The notes beneath the pieces are model-generated. The model had not been told where the DNA came from, searched no databases, and worked only from the letters and a program-made list of their open reading frames with translations. From Paenibacillus thermotolerans (GTDB lineage: Bacteria > Bacillota > Bacilli > Paenibacillales > YIM-B00363): 64,000 nt of DNA. The stretch lies in the NCBI RefSeq assembly GCF_028745515.1, contig NZ_JAQZSG010000007.1:120239-184238 (forward strand), read 5' to 3'. Each line of letters opens with the position of its first letter. Within the stretch, counting starts at the first letter, position 1. Below are positions 18,101 through 26,950 of the stretch, one piece after another. A program made the translations under genes and the position numbers.

Positions 18101-18120
18101 CTTTCAAATTATTTTGAAAG
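18101..18120. promoter_or_regulatory. Perfect 8-bp inverted repeat in the transporter promoter region
   Basis: CTTTCAAA-TTAT-TTTGAAAG lies immediately after the cre-like site and about 77 bases before the binding-protein start. It may be the response-regulator site. With only 8-bp arms and no T-run it is not an obvious terminator. Confidence 0.4.
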
Positions 18121-18196
18121 AAATCAAATATTATTCCAATTTTTCAATTTCCCATCTTGCTACAATCGGGGTAATTCCAGCAAAGGAGGAAAGGGA

Positions 18197-20158
18197 ATGA
18201 GAAAATTGAAAAGGCTTACACCCCTCGTTCTGATTATGGCATTGTTGTTTACGGCTTGTACCGGCGGGGGCGGCGGCTCAAAGGGGAATGAGACGGCCGG
18301 CGGCGACAGCTCCGGCGAAGGGACGGGAACGAAAGCGGGAAGCGGGAAAATGACCGATGTCGGCACCCCCCGCAGCGAAACGCTGATCGTAGACATCTTA
18401 AACGGCGGAAGTCCGGACCCTAACCGGATGAATCCTTATGTGCCGGGCGCTGTTTCGATGGATAGCGGATTGCACCAGCTGATTTTCTCGCACCTGTGGG
18501 AAATCGATACGCTGAAGGGGGAGCAATTTCCCGAGCTGGCGGCAACGTTCCCGGAGCCGCTCGACGATACGAATACCAAATTCCGCTTTAAGGTTCAAGA
18601 TGGGCTCACCTGGTCCGACGGCCAGCCGTTCACCGCGAAAGACGTAGAATTTACGGCGAACATGATTTTGGAAAATACGGAGCTCGGGTACAGCGGATAT
18701 TTCTCAAGCATCGTCAAAAGCATGAAGGCAACGGACGATTTCACGATCGAGGTTGAAACCGTAAAACCGGAGACGCGGCTTTCCCAAAAGCTCGGCGTCG
18801 TCATCTGGGGGCAAAGCTTCCGGATTATGCCGAAGCACATTTGGGAAAACGAAGATCCTACCCAGTTTAAATTTACGGATCCTGTCGGAGTCGGCCCGTA
18901 TAAGTTAACAAAGCGCGATCCGCAAGGAAACTGGTATCTCTACGAGAAACGCGAAGATTGGCAGAACAGTACGGTCGGCAAGCTGGTAGGCGAGCCCGGA
19001 CCGAAATATATTCTATTTAAATATTTCGGGCCGGAAGAGAAGCGGATTATGGCCGCCATCCAGCACGATATGGATATTTTGCAGGATATCACGCCTGAAA
19101 GCTGGGATATTTTAAAGCAAAAGAACGAATACGCGAAAGCTTGGTACGACAACTTCCCTTACGCAACGATGGACGATCCTTGCGAACGGGGCATGTCGTT
19201 CAACGTTGCGAAGGATCCTTTCAACATCGAGGATGTTCGTTGGGCCCTCGCGCTTATGACCGATATTAAGAACGTCTCTATGGGAACGTTCGGAGGCATG
19301 CTGCGGGTATCCCCGATTCAATTGCCGCCGATCCAGGTGCTTCAAGAAACGTACCACAAACCGATGCTGGACTGGTTGAAAGAGTTCCAATTGGCCGACG
19401 GGTATAAACCGTTTGACGACTCTTACGCCCAAGACATCGTTGAGGTTCTCAAGCAGCAAGGCGTCGAAGGCTTGCCGACGGACAACGAAGAAATCGTCAA
19501 TACGTTCGGCGTAGGCTGGTGGAAATACGACCCGGATAAAGCCGCCGAATTGCTTGAGAAGCATGGCTTCAAGAAGGACGGCGACCGCTGGCTGAAGCCG
19601 GACGGCAAACCGTTCACGATCACGATCAACGCGCCAGCAAACTTCGAGGTCGAATCCATGCGTCTTGCGTTCGCCGTAGCCGACAGCTGGAGAAAGAACG
19701 GTGTAGACGTCAATGTGCAGCAAATGGACGGAGCGACGTTCTGGGACAGCGAGTCCACAGGCAGCTTTGAAGTAGGCTCCTATTGGCCTGCGTGCGGATT
19801 GATTCCGGATACGACGGCCAATATGCAAGGCTGGCATAAGCAATATATTGTGCCGATCGGCGAGCAGGCGCCGGGCAACCGCAACCGCTGGGCGAACGAT
19901 CAAGTAAGTGCGCTGCTGGACGAATTGAACGGTATGAAAGGCGACGATCCGGCGGTTATCGAAAAAATTACGGAAATCAACAAGGAATTCGTCAAAGGCA
20001 TACCGTTCCTGCCGATGTTCGGAACGTCGAAATTCGTCCCTGTAGATACGTATTACTGGGAAGGATTCCAAACGTCCGAGAACGCATTCGAAGGGCCGTG
20101 GTGGTGGTGGTCGCAGTTTAAGTACTACACGCCGCATCTGAAGCCGACCGGCAGATAA
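18197..20158 (+). CDS. Family-5 extracellular solute-binding lipoprotein (DppA/OppA fold)
   Basis: The 653-aa protein has a lipoprotein signal ending LLFTAC (lipidated Cys about residue 21), a Gly/Ser/Lys-rich linker, and a large SBP_bac_5 domain (VQDGLTWSDGQPFTAKDVEFT, GPYKLTKRDPQGNW, DMDILQDITPESWDILK). The family binds peptides, but many members bind oligosaccharides. Its operon neighbours are a YesMN pair and a GH172 glycosidase, so a carbohydrate ligand is more likely here. The start is the ATG behind a long AAAGGAGGAAAGGG site. A perfect intercistronic stem-loop follows at 20177-20210. Confidence 0.93.
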   Translation: MRKLKRLTPLVLIMALLFTACTGGGGGSKGNETAGGDSSGEGTGTKAGSGKMTDVGTPRSETLIVDILNGGSPDPNRMNPYVPGAVSMDSGLHQLIFSHLWEIDTLKGEQFPELAATFPEPLDDTNTKFRFKVQDGLTWSDGQPFTAKDVEFTANMILENTELGYSGYFSSIVKSMKATDDFTIEVETVKPETRLSQKLGVVIWGQSFRIMPKHIWENEDPTQFKFTDPVGVGPYKLTKRDPQGNWYLYEKREDWQNSTVGKLVGEPGPKYILFKYFGPEEKRIMAAIQHDMDILQDITPESWDILKQKNEYAKAWYDNFPYATMDDPCERGMSFNVAKDPFNIEDVRWALALMTDIKNVSMGTFGGMLRVSPIQLPPIQVLQETYHKPMLDWLKEFQLADGYKPFDDSYAQDIVEVLKQQGVEGLPTDNEEIVNTFGVGWWKYDPDKAAELLEKHGFKKDGDRWLKPDGKPFTITINAPANFEVESMRLAFAVADSWRKNGVDVNVQQMDGATFWDSESTGSFEVGSYWPACGLIPDTTANMQGWHKQYIVPIGEQAPGNRNRWANDQVSALLDELNGMKGDDPAVIEKITEINKEFVKGIPFLPMFGTSKFVPVDTYYWEGFQTSENAFEGPWWWWSQFKYYTPHLKPTGR

Positions 20159-20176
20159 GCACACGGTTCGAACAAA

Positions 20177-20210
20177 TACATACCGGGCTTTAAGGGAGGC
20201 CCGGTATGTA
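20177..20210 (+). promoter_or_regulatory. Intercistronic stem-loop between binding-protein and permease genes
   Basis: TACATACCGGGC and GCCCGGTATGTA form a perfect 12-bp stem with a 10-base loop. There is no T-run, so it is unlikely to stop all transcription. Such structures after binding-protein genes usually protect the upstream message and give it an excess over the permease message; that role is inferred. Confidence 0.6.
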
Positions 20211-20250
20211 TGACGAACCGCACCACACACGGAAGGCGGGTGGATACCGA

Positions 20251-21249
20251 ATGAATTTCTATAAGTTTCTGCTTTCTAGAGTCATCACGTTTATCCTCGT
20301 TGTTTTTATCGGGATAACGACCGTATTTTTCGTCCCGCGGTTTTTGCCGTCCGACCCGGTGGAAGCGATGATCGGCCAGATGACGTCCAAATCGGCGTTC
20401 ATGGACCCGGTTGCCGTTACGGCGCTTCGGGAAACGTTGAATGAGACGTTCGGTCTGGAGGGCTCGCTGATGTCGCAATACTTCGGTTTTGTGAAGCGGG
20501 TCGTGTTTACGCAGGATTTCGGCCCGTCGCTTGCCAGCTACCCGACGCCGGTCAACGAAATGATCGGCCGCGCACTGCCTTGGACTATGGGCTTGCTGCT
20601 CATTTCCACGCTGATCGCCTGGGTGATCGGCAACGCGGTCGGATTGCTTGCGGGATTTCGCAAGGAAAAGGGATATTCGAAGCTTTTAGAAGCGTTCTCC
20701 ATTGTTTTGTATCCGATTCCTTATTACATCTTGGCATTGCTGCTTATTATGACGCTTTCTTATATTTATCCGATTTTTCCTTTAACAGTAACGTTCATGA
20801 ACTACGATTTTTCTTGGGAGTTTATCAAAAGCCTGATCTACAACTCTACCTTGCCGGCACTCTCGATCATTCTTGGAGGCACAGGCTGGTGGGTCATTAG
20901 CATGAAAACATTGTCCGCGGGCATTGCGGAAGAAGATTATGTTCATTTCGCGCGGTTGAAGGGGTTGCCGGAGAGAAAAATTATGTCCAGGTACGTGCTT
21001 CCCAATGCGGCGCTTCCGCAAATCACGATGCTGGCGCTGCAAATCGGAACGATCTTCAACGGAGCTTTAATAACGGAAATTTTGTTCGGCTACCCCGGTG
21101 TCGGCACGTTGATTTATACCGGGATTTTGCAGGCGGACTACAACTTGATCATGGGGACAATTACGATTTCGATTGTCGCCGTAGCGGGCGCCACCTTTAT
21201 CGTCGACTTGATTTATCCGTTCTTGGATCCCCGGGTTCGTTATCAATAG
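20251..21249 (+). CDS. ABC-transporter permease, DppB/OppB type
   Basis: The protein of about 332 aa has six hydrophobic segments. It shows the N-terminal DppB pattern (FYKFLLSRVITFILVVFIGITTVFF, RFLPSDPVEAM) and the coupling motif EEDYVHFARLKGLPERKIMSRYVLPNA near residue 230. ATG 20251 follows GGCGGGTGG; an earlier in-frame ATG at 20206 falls inside the stem-loop and is unlikely. It forms the membrane channel with the DppC-type subunit at 21272. Confidence 0.92.
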   Translation: MNFYKFLLSRVITFILVVFIGITTVFFVPRFLPSDPVEAMIGQMTSKSAFMDPVAVTALRETLNETFGLEGSLMSQYFGFVKRVVFTQDFGPSLASYPTPVNEMIGRALPWTMGLLLISTLIAWVIGNAVGLLAGFRKEKGYSKLLEAFSIVLYPIPYYILALLLIMTLSYIYPIFPLTVTFMNYDFSWEFIKSLIYNSTLPALSIILGGTGWWVISMKTLSAGIAEEDYVHFARLKGLPERKIMSRYVLPNAALPQITMLALQIGTIFNGALITEILFGYPGVGTLIYTGILQADYNLIMGTITISIVAVAGATFIVDLIYPFLDPRVRYQ

Positions 21250-21271
21250 ACTGCCGCTTGGAGGTGACGAC

Positions 21272-22096
21272 GTGAAAAATTGGAATTTTCGGTTAAAGGC
21301 GGGCGCATTGGTCCTTGGAATCTTTTTGATTCTCGGATTTGTCGTGCCTTTCTTTTCACCGGTCAATCCTATCGAATGGGGATCGTTCCCCAACAACTTA
21401 AAACCGAGCGCAGACCACTTGTTCGGAACGACGAATTTAGGCCAAGACACCTTCTGGCTGCTGGCCGCATCGGTCCAAAACTCTTTCGTCATCGGCATCA
21501 TCGTCGCCTTCTTCGCCACCGTGATCGGCGCTTTGGCAGGGCTATGGGCGGGGTTTAAGGGCGGCTTCATCGACCGGCTCATCACATTGCTCACCGATTC
21601 TTTCATCGTCATTCCGTCGCTTCCGATTTTAATATTGCTCGGAAGCATGATGAAAGGCAGAGCGTCCTTGTTGTATATCGCGCTTGTGTTGATCATCTTC
21701 AACTGGCCGTGGCCGGCGCGCCAGCTGCGCTCGATGGCACTGTCTTTGCGGGAGAGGGAGTTTATCAGCACCGCCGTCTTTTCCGGCCAAAGCACCTTGA
21801 AGATCATCGTGAAGGAAATTTTCCCGTTCGTCGCCGGATGGTCCGTGGCGAATTTCGTGAACACGATTCTCGTCGCCATCAGCTCCGAATCGGGCCTTGC
21901 GGTCATCGGGATGTCAAGCAACGAGAAAGCGACGCTCGGAACGATGATCTATTGGGCAAATCAGCACCAAGCGATGTTGGCGGGCCGCTGGTGGTGGATC
22001 GGTTCGCCGGTGGTCGCCATTACGTTGATCTTTATTGCCCTGTTCCTGGTGATGACAGGATATCAACAATATTCTGCGTTAAGGAGAGGGAAATAA
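21272..22096 (+). CDS. ABC-transporter permease, DppC/OppC type
   Basis: The 274-aa membrane protein has the DppC layout: one N-terminal span, a short external loop with HLFGTTNLGQDTFW, and five further spans with the coupling loop (LRSMALSLREREFISTAVFSGQ in part). GTG 21272 is set by a GGAGGTGA site 4 bases upstream. It ends 1 base before the next gene's start, giving tight operon coupling with the ATPases. Confidence 0.92.
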   Translation: MKNWNFRLKAGALVLGIFLILGFVVPFFSPVNPIEWGSFPNNLKPSADHLFGTTNLGQDTFWLLAASVQNSFVIGIIVAFFATVIGALAGLWAGFKGGFIDRLITLLTDSFIVIPSLPILILLGSMMKGRASLLYIALVLIIFNWPWPARQLRSMALSLREREFISTAVFSGQSTLKIIVKEIFPFVAGWSVANFVNTILVAISSESGLAVIGMSSNEKATLGTMIYWANQHQAMLAGRWWWIGSPVVAITLIFIALFLVMTGYQQYSALRRGK

Positions 22097-22097
22097 T

Positions 22098-23057
22098 ATG
22101 CTGCGATTGAACGAGGTTAGCGCGCAATACAACATCCTCACCGGGTACGTAAAAGCGGTGGATAAGGTCGACTTTGAGGTCAGGAAGAACGAAATTTTCG
22201 GAATCGCCGGCGAATCCGGGTGCGGCAAATCGACGCTGCTGAAGGTCATGTACGATCTGATCAGCTATCCGCTTGAAATTTCTCACGGCTCGGTTGAGAT
22301 TCACTCTACGGACCGCAAAGGCGAGAACAAAGTTTACCGCAACGGGGACATTCACAAAAGCTGGTGGAAGGTCATATCGTACGTGCCGCAGGGCGCCATG
22401 CATGTAATGAATCCGGTTGCCAAGGTGAAGGATCAGTTTTTCGATACGATCAGCAAATACCACGGAATTACGGATAAAAAGCGGCTGCAGGCTGAAATCG
22501 TCCGCTATTTAAAAGAGCTGGAGCTGCCGGAGGAAGCGTTAAAGGCTTATCCGCATCAGCTCAGCGGCGGCATGCGGCAGCGCGTTCTCATTGCGCTCGC
22601 AACTTTCTTAAAGCCCGACATCGTGCTTGCCGACGAGCCGACCACCGCTTTGGACGTCGTGGTGCAAAGAGGCATTCTGACGATGCTGTCTCAAGTGCAG
22701 AGGAAAATGAAAAACTCTATGGTGATCGTTTCGCACGATATGGGCGTGCATTACCAAATTACGAATCGCATGGGCATTATGTACGCGGGCCAAATGATCG
22801 AAATCGGGCCTACGGAGCAAATCTTTACGAATCCGCAGCATCCTTATACCAAAATGCTCATCAACGCGCTTCCGAAAATCGGCGACAACAGTCAGAAGGA
22901 AGGAATCCCGGGAACGCCGCCAAGCTTGAAGCATCCTCCGGCCGGATGCCGATTCGCCGAGCGCTGCCCGCATGCGACAGAGATGTGCCGTTTCGTGGAA
23001 CCTGCAAGGGTAGCCGTAGAGGATGACCATTACGCGAGCTGCCATTTGCTAAACTAG
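22098..23057 (+). CDS. ABC-transporter ATP-binding protein, DppD/OppD type
   Basis: The 319-aa ATPase has Walker A GESGCGKST near residue 40, signature LSGGMRQRVLIA near 155, Walker B IVLADEPTTALD near 175 and the H-loop IVSHD near 212. It ends with the oligopeptide-transporter C-terminal extension, which has conserved Cys residues (AGCRFAERCPHATEMC). It powers uptake together with the partner ATPase at 23077. AAGGAGAGGG precedes the ATG. Confidence 0.93.
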   Translation: MLRLNEVSAQYNILTGYVKAVDKVDFEVRKNEIFGIAGESGCGKSTLLKVMYDLISYPLEISHGSVEIHSTDRKGENKVYRNGDIHKSWWKVISYVPQGAMHVMNPVAKVKDQFFDTISKYHGITDKKRLQAEIVRYLKELELPEEALKAYPHQLSGGMRQRVLIALATFLKPDIVLADEPTTALDVVVQRGILTMLSQVQRKMKNSMVIVSHDMGVHYQITNRMGIMYAGQMIEIGPTEQIFTNPQHPYTKMLINALPKIGDNSQKEGIPGTPPSLKHPPAGCRFAERCPHATEMCRFVEPARVAVEDDHYASCHLLN

Positions 23058-23076
23058 GCTGCACAAGGAGGTTTCT

Positions 23077-24123
23077 ATGGCCGACATACTCAATATCAAC
23101 GGATTGTCGCGGCATTTTAAAATCGGCGGCATGCTGTTCGGAAGTAAAATCACCGCGGTAGACGGGGTAGACATTACGATTCCCGGGGATCAACCGCAGA
23201 TTATGAGCATCGTGGGAGAGTCGGGATGCGGCAAGACGACGCTGGCCAAGATGATCCTGCAGCTGCTCGACCCTTCCTCCGGGAACATAGTCCTGGAAGG
23301 CGTGCCGTTATCCTATTACGCAAAGCGAAAAAACAAAAAAGAGTTTTACAAAAAGGTTCAGCCGATCTTCCAAAATCCGTTCACCACCTTCAGCTCGAGA
23401 AGAACGGTTGACGCTTATTTATATGAAACGGCGCTAAATTTGGACGCGGCGAAGTCGAAAGCGGAGGCGAAGCAAATCATCACGGAGGCGCTTCGTTCCG
23501 TCGGTCTCGAATACGGCCAAGTCGCCGGCAAATATCCGAACCAGTTTTCCGGCGGGGAGCTTCAGCGCATCTCGATTGCGAGAGCGTTAATCCCGAAACC
23601 GAGATTGATCGTGGCGGACGAACCCGTAGCGATGATCGACGCATCGTTGCGAATGAACGTCGTCAATTTATTTAAGAAGCTAAAAGAAGAATATAACGTC
23701 AGTTTTATTTATATTACCCACGACCTGTCTACCGCCTATTACGTCAGCGATTATATCGCCACGATGTACCGCGGTAACTTGATCGAGTTCGGCGACGCAA
23801 AGCAAATATTGAACCGCCCCGCGCATCCGTATACGGAGCTGCTGCTTGACTCCATTCCTCGCGTCGGAAAGAAGTGGGACGAGCGAATGGCGCTCCCGGA
23901 CATCGAAACGAAGGAATACGCCATGAACGGCTGCAAGTTTGCCGGACGCTGCGTGTATGCAAAGGAAATTTGCCATACGGCGAAGCCGTATATGGTCGAC
24001 GTGCAGGACCGGCACCAAGTGCTCTGCTTTAAGCATAACGATTACGCTGCGGCGCCGGCACCCGCACCCGCTCTTGCGGGCAGCGGCATGGCTCGCGATC
24101 ATCAATCCGACATTTCACTTTAG
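23077..24123 (+). CDS. ABC-transporter ATP-binding protein, DppF/OppF type
   Basis: The 348-aa ATPase has Walker A GESGCGKTT near residue 50, signature FSGGELQRISIA near 155, Walker B LIVADEPVAMIDASLR near 180 and ITHDLS near 215. The C-terminal extension contains GCKFAGRCVYAKEIC and an Ala/Pro-rich tail. AGGAGG lies upstream of its ATG. It is the second motor subunit of the family-5 importer and lies 12 bases before the glycosidase gene. Confidence 0.93.
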   Translation: MADILNINGLSRHFKIGGMLFGSKITAVDGVDITIPGDQPQIMSIVGESGCGKTTLAKMILQLLDPSSGNIVLEGVPLSYYAKRKNKKEFYKKVQPIFQNPFTTFSSRRTVDAYLYETALNLDAAKSKAEAKQIITEALRSVGLEYGQVAGKYPNQFSGGELQRISIARALIPKPRLIVADEPVAMIDASLRMNVVNLFKKLKEEYNVSFIYITHDLSTAYYVSDYIATMYRGNLIEFGDAKQILNRPAHPYTELLLDSIPRVGKKWDERMALPDIETKEYAMNGCKFAGRCVYAKEICHTAKPYMVDVQDRHQVLCFKHNDYAAAPAPAPALAGSGMARDHQSDISL

Positions 24124-24135
24124 GAGGTTATTATC

Positions 24136-25242
24136 ATGATGCAACATCAAGGGCTTGGTTTCGGGTTATCGACCGCACCGCTGATGACGAACGGCAAAAC
24201 CCGCTCCATTAGCGCAGAAAATCCGAGAGGCGAAGCAGGAGCCGGGGGGAAAGAGGCGAGCAACTTAGGCGTAGGCCGCAAGGGACGCCCCTGTATTACG
24301 CTTCCGCAAGGGCAAACCGTGACGCTGGCCGAAATCGACGGAACCGGCGTCATTCAACACTTCTGGATTACGGTAACGGACCGCACGGATAAAGGGTATT
24401 TTGTCCTTCGGGATTTGGTGCTGCGCATGTACTGGGACGATGAAGCGGCTCCGTCCGTAGAGGTGCCGCTTGGAGATTTCTTCTGCAACGGCTTCGGCGC
24501 CAGAGCGAATGTCAATTCGCTGCCGATCGTCGTCAATCCGACGGGGGGCATGAACTGCTACTTCCCGATGCCGTTCCGCAAATCGGCGAAAATTACCGTC
24601 GAGAACCAGCATGCTGCGGATATTCACGGCTTTTTCTATCAATTCAACTATACGTTGGTAGATGCCATTCCGGAGGAAGCGGCCTATTTTCACGCACAGT
24701 GGAGAAGGGAAAACATAACGACCGAGGCGAAGGACTTCACGATTTTGGACAATGTGCAGGGGAAAGGCCACTACGTCGGCACTTACCTTGCATGGGCCGC
24801 ATTGGAACGCTATTGGTGGGGCGAAGGGGAAATCAAGTTTTACATGGACGGCGACGAGGAATGGCCGACCATATGCGGCACGGGTACCGAGGACTATTTC
24901 GGCGGGGCTTGGTGCTTTTACGAGAAGAAGGACGGAAAAGTCGTAGAGACGCCTTATAATACGCCGTATTTGGGATATCCGTATTATTCCAAGACCGATA
25001 CGACCCGAGCGGACCACTTCGGCGAAGACAGCGTGCCGATGCATGGGTTGTACCGTTGGCATTTGATGGACCCGATTCGCTTCGAAAGCGACCTTCGAGT
25101 GACGATTCAGCAAATGGGGCACAACAGCAGAGGCTTGTTCGAAAGAACGGATGACGTATCTTCGGTCGCGTATTGGTATCAAGCGGAGCCTCACGCCAAG
25201 TTTCCGGATTTGCTTCCGGTGGAAAGACGCTGGCCGCGATAA
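24136..25242 (+). CDS. DUF2961 / glycoside hydrolase family 172 enzyme
   Basis: The 368-aa protein has the beta-jelly-roll signatures of DUF2961: HFWITV near residue 75, VEVPLGDFFCNGFG near 115, NPTGGMNCYFPMPF near 138 and CGTGTEDYFGGAWCF near 250. Characterised GH172 members act on alpha-D-fructofuranosyl or D-arabinofuranosyl linkages; the Glu of TEDYF is the probable catalytic residue by family analogy. No signal peptide is seen, so it should act inside the cell on the imported oligosaccharide. It is the last gene of the YesMN-controlled transporter operon, with AGGAGG 8 bases before ATG 24136, and is followed by a terminator. Confidence 0.9.
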   Translation: MMQHQGLGFGLSTAPLMTNGKTRSISAENPRGEAGAGGKEASNLGVGRKGRPCITLPQGQTVTLAEIDGTGVIQHFWITVTDRTDKGYFVLRDLVLRMYWDDEAAPSVEVPLGDFFCNGFGARANVNSLPIVVNPTGGMNCYFPMPFRKSAKITVENQHAADIHGFFYQFNYTLVDAIPEEAAYFHAQWRRENITTEAKDFTILDNVQGKGHYVGTYLAWAALERYWWGEGEIKFYMDGDEEWPTICGTGTEDYFGGAWCFYEKKDGKVVETPYNTPYLGYPYYSKTDTTRADHFGEDSVPMHGLYRWHLMDPIRFESDLRVTIQQMGHNSRGLFERTDDVSSVAYWYQAEPHAKFPDLLPVERRWPR

Positions 25243-25293
25243 GTAAAGCATGGATCCGATCCATTTGCCGTATTGTTTTTCATATCGTTGGTT

Positions 25294-25323
25294 GAGGGGC
25301 CGAGCGGATCGGCCTCTTTTTTT
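25294..25323 (+). terminator. Terminator of the transporter/GH172 operon
   Basis: A GC-rich hairpin (GAGGGGCCGA with TCGGCCTC, one bulged base) is followed by a run of at least eight T. It lies about 50 bases after the GH172 stop codon. Confidence 0.88.
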
Positions 25324-25345
25324 GTTGGTAAGGTCTAATGTATTG

Positions 25346-25530
25346 CTAACGGACACACCAGACGCTATATCCCCGATTTGCCCGCTGTGATTCCGCTAAC
25401 GGACATCACGGACGCTAAACCCCGATTTTTGGTGCTTTTCCCTGCTTTTTCGAGTTAATAACTGCAATGGTGTCCGTTAAAACTGAAAACTGCCTTCAAA
25501 ACGCCGAATAACTGCATCCGTGTCCGTTAG
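25346..25530. repeat. Dispersed intergenic repeat, copy 2 (185 bp)
   Basis: This is the better-preserved copy of the element at 646-829. Its termini are a perfect 11-bp inverted repeat (CTAACGGACAC and GTGTCCGTTAG). Inside there is one more forward unit (CTAACGGACATCACGGACGC) and one more reverse unit (…ATGGTGTCCGTTA). The two copies share the middle stretch CCGATTTTTGGTGCT / CCCTGCTTTTTCGAG. It fills most of the gap between the GH172 terminator and the HD gene. Confidence 0.8.
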
Positions 25531-25693
25531 AAAAAGCGGCCGGATTTTTTGGCGGGCGCTGTCTTCCGGGCAGGCGCGTTCCGGTAGTCGTTTTTTTTGG
25601 ATTCCCGCTGCAGAACAGGAAATAAATTGTAACCGTCGAATGTTAATGAGATCTAAAGAATAAACAAATGAAAGAGAAAGGCGGAGGATCCGG

Positions 25694-26233
25694 TTGACGA
25701 TGATCGACAAAGCGATTCGAATCGCGGCCATTGCCCATAAAGATCAAAGCAGAAAAGGCTCCGATGTGCCGTACATCTCGCATCCTTTTTCCGTTGGAAT
25801 GATATTGGCGCAGGAGGGATGCAGCGATGAGGTCATCGCAGCAGGCATTCTCCATGACACGGTCGAGGATACCGAATTGACGCCGGATGATATTAAGAGA
25901 CAATTCGGCCAAAAGGTCGCGGACATCGTCATGGGGTGCTCGGAGCCGGACAAATCGCTGTCGTGGGAAGAACGGAAACGGCATACGCTGGAGGCGTTAA
26001 AGGCGGCGCCCGACGAAATCAGGCTCGTCAGCTGCGCGGATAAGCTCCAGAATGTTCGTTCGATGATCGAGGACTACTCGGCGATCGGGGAGGAGTTGTG
26101 GACGAAGTTCAAGCGCGGCAAGGAGCAGCAAGAGTGGTATTACCGAGGGATCATCGAGAGCTTGAGCCATGGGAAGCCGTTTCCTTTAGTAGAGAAGCTA
26201 CGGGAAGAGGTAGACCGTTTATTTGCAAAATGA
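25694..26233 (+). CDS. HD-domain phosphohydrolase (RelA/SpoT-hydrolase-like)
   Basis: The 179-aa single-domain protein has the metal-binding HD signature: SHPFSVGMIL (first His near residue 31), ILHDTVEDTELT (His-Asp near 57) and LVSCADKLQNVRSM (Asp near 120). These match the hydrolase half of Rsh enzymes, as in small alarmone hydrolases of the Mesh1 type; other nucleotide phosphohydrolase roles are possible. TTG 25694 is preferred (GGAGG 6 bases upstream), with ATG 25700 as alternative. Its stop overlaps the ATG of the glycosylase-like gene. Confidence 0.88.
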   Translation: MTMIDKAIRIAAIAHKDQSRKGSDVPYISHPFSVGMILAQEGCSDEVIAAGILHDTVEDTELTPDDIKRQFGQKVADIVMGCSEPDKSLSWEERKRHTLEALKAAPDEIRLVSCADKLQNVRSMIEDYSAIGEELWTKFKRGKEQQEWYYRGIIESLSHGKPFPLVEKLREEVDRLFAK

Positions 26234-26949
26234 AGCGAAAAGAGGTTACAGCTTTTCTAAAGAAGCTAAGGGCTTTCTCTTCGGATGATGTCTGCAACCC
26301 TTGGCGCGATTACCACGAAGGGATCGATATCGGACCCGAGGCTCCTAAGATTCGAACCCGCCACTTGAAAGCGTATTTGGAAGCGCGCATTCCGCATGCG
26401 AAATATTTACTCGTTGCTGAGGCGTTGGGATACCAGGGCGGACGCTTCTCCGGCATCGCGATGACTTCGGAGCGAATGGTGATGGGGAAGGTGAGGGAGA
26501 TTCCGCCGCATTATATACTTTCTTCAGAAGCCGTAGGCCGGCGAACGAGCGACCCTACGTGCGTTCACCTCAGAGAGTCGCAGAAAATGCACGGCATGGC
26601 AGAGCCGACAGCAACGATCGTATGGGATTTCATTGTCAATCGTGCGGGATTAGATCCAAGGGAAGTCGTTTTTTGGAACATTTTTCCCTTTCATCCTTAT
26701 GACAGAAACGACGGCCGCTTAAGCAACCGGGACCCAAGAAGCGACGAACTGAGAGTAGGAATCGGCTATGTTAAATCGCTGCAAAAACTTCTCCCTGACG
26801 CACAGGTGATTTCGATCGGCCAGTTTTCGAAACGAACATTGGACGCCCATGGCATCAACCATGACCATATCCCACACCCATCGTACGGCAATGCGAATCA
26901 ATTTCGAGAAGAATTTACAAAGCTGCTAAGGAACAGAGAGGACGGATGA
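26230..26949 (+). CDS. Uracil-DNA-glycosylase-like protein
   Basis: The 239-aa protein has features of the UDG fold: a nucleotide-pocket segment (YLLVAEALGYQGGRFSGIAMTSE) near residue 60, WNIFPFHPY near 155 and the C-terminal loop IPHPSYGN near 216 that resembles the His-Pro-Ser loop of the family. It may remove damaged bases or may be a DNA-binding relative without activity. The start ATG overlaps the HD gene stop (ATGA 26230-26233), so the pair is co-translated. It lies 1 base upstream of the DUF4956 gene. Confidence 0.78.
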   Translation: MKRKEVTAFLKKLRAFSSDDVCNPWRDYHEGIDIGPEAPKIRTRHLKAYLEARIPHAKYLLVAEALGYQGGRFSGIAMTSERMVMGKVREIPPHYILSSEAVGRRTSDPTCVHLRESQKMHGMAEPTATIVWDFIVNRAGLDPREVVFWNIFPFHPYDRNDGRLSNRDPRSDELRVGIGYVKSLQKLLPDAQVISIGQFSKRTLDAHGINHDHIPHPSYGNANQFREEFTKLLRNREDG

Positions 26950-26950
26950 A

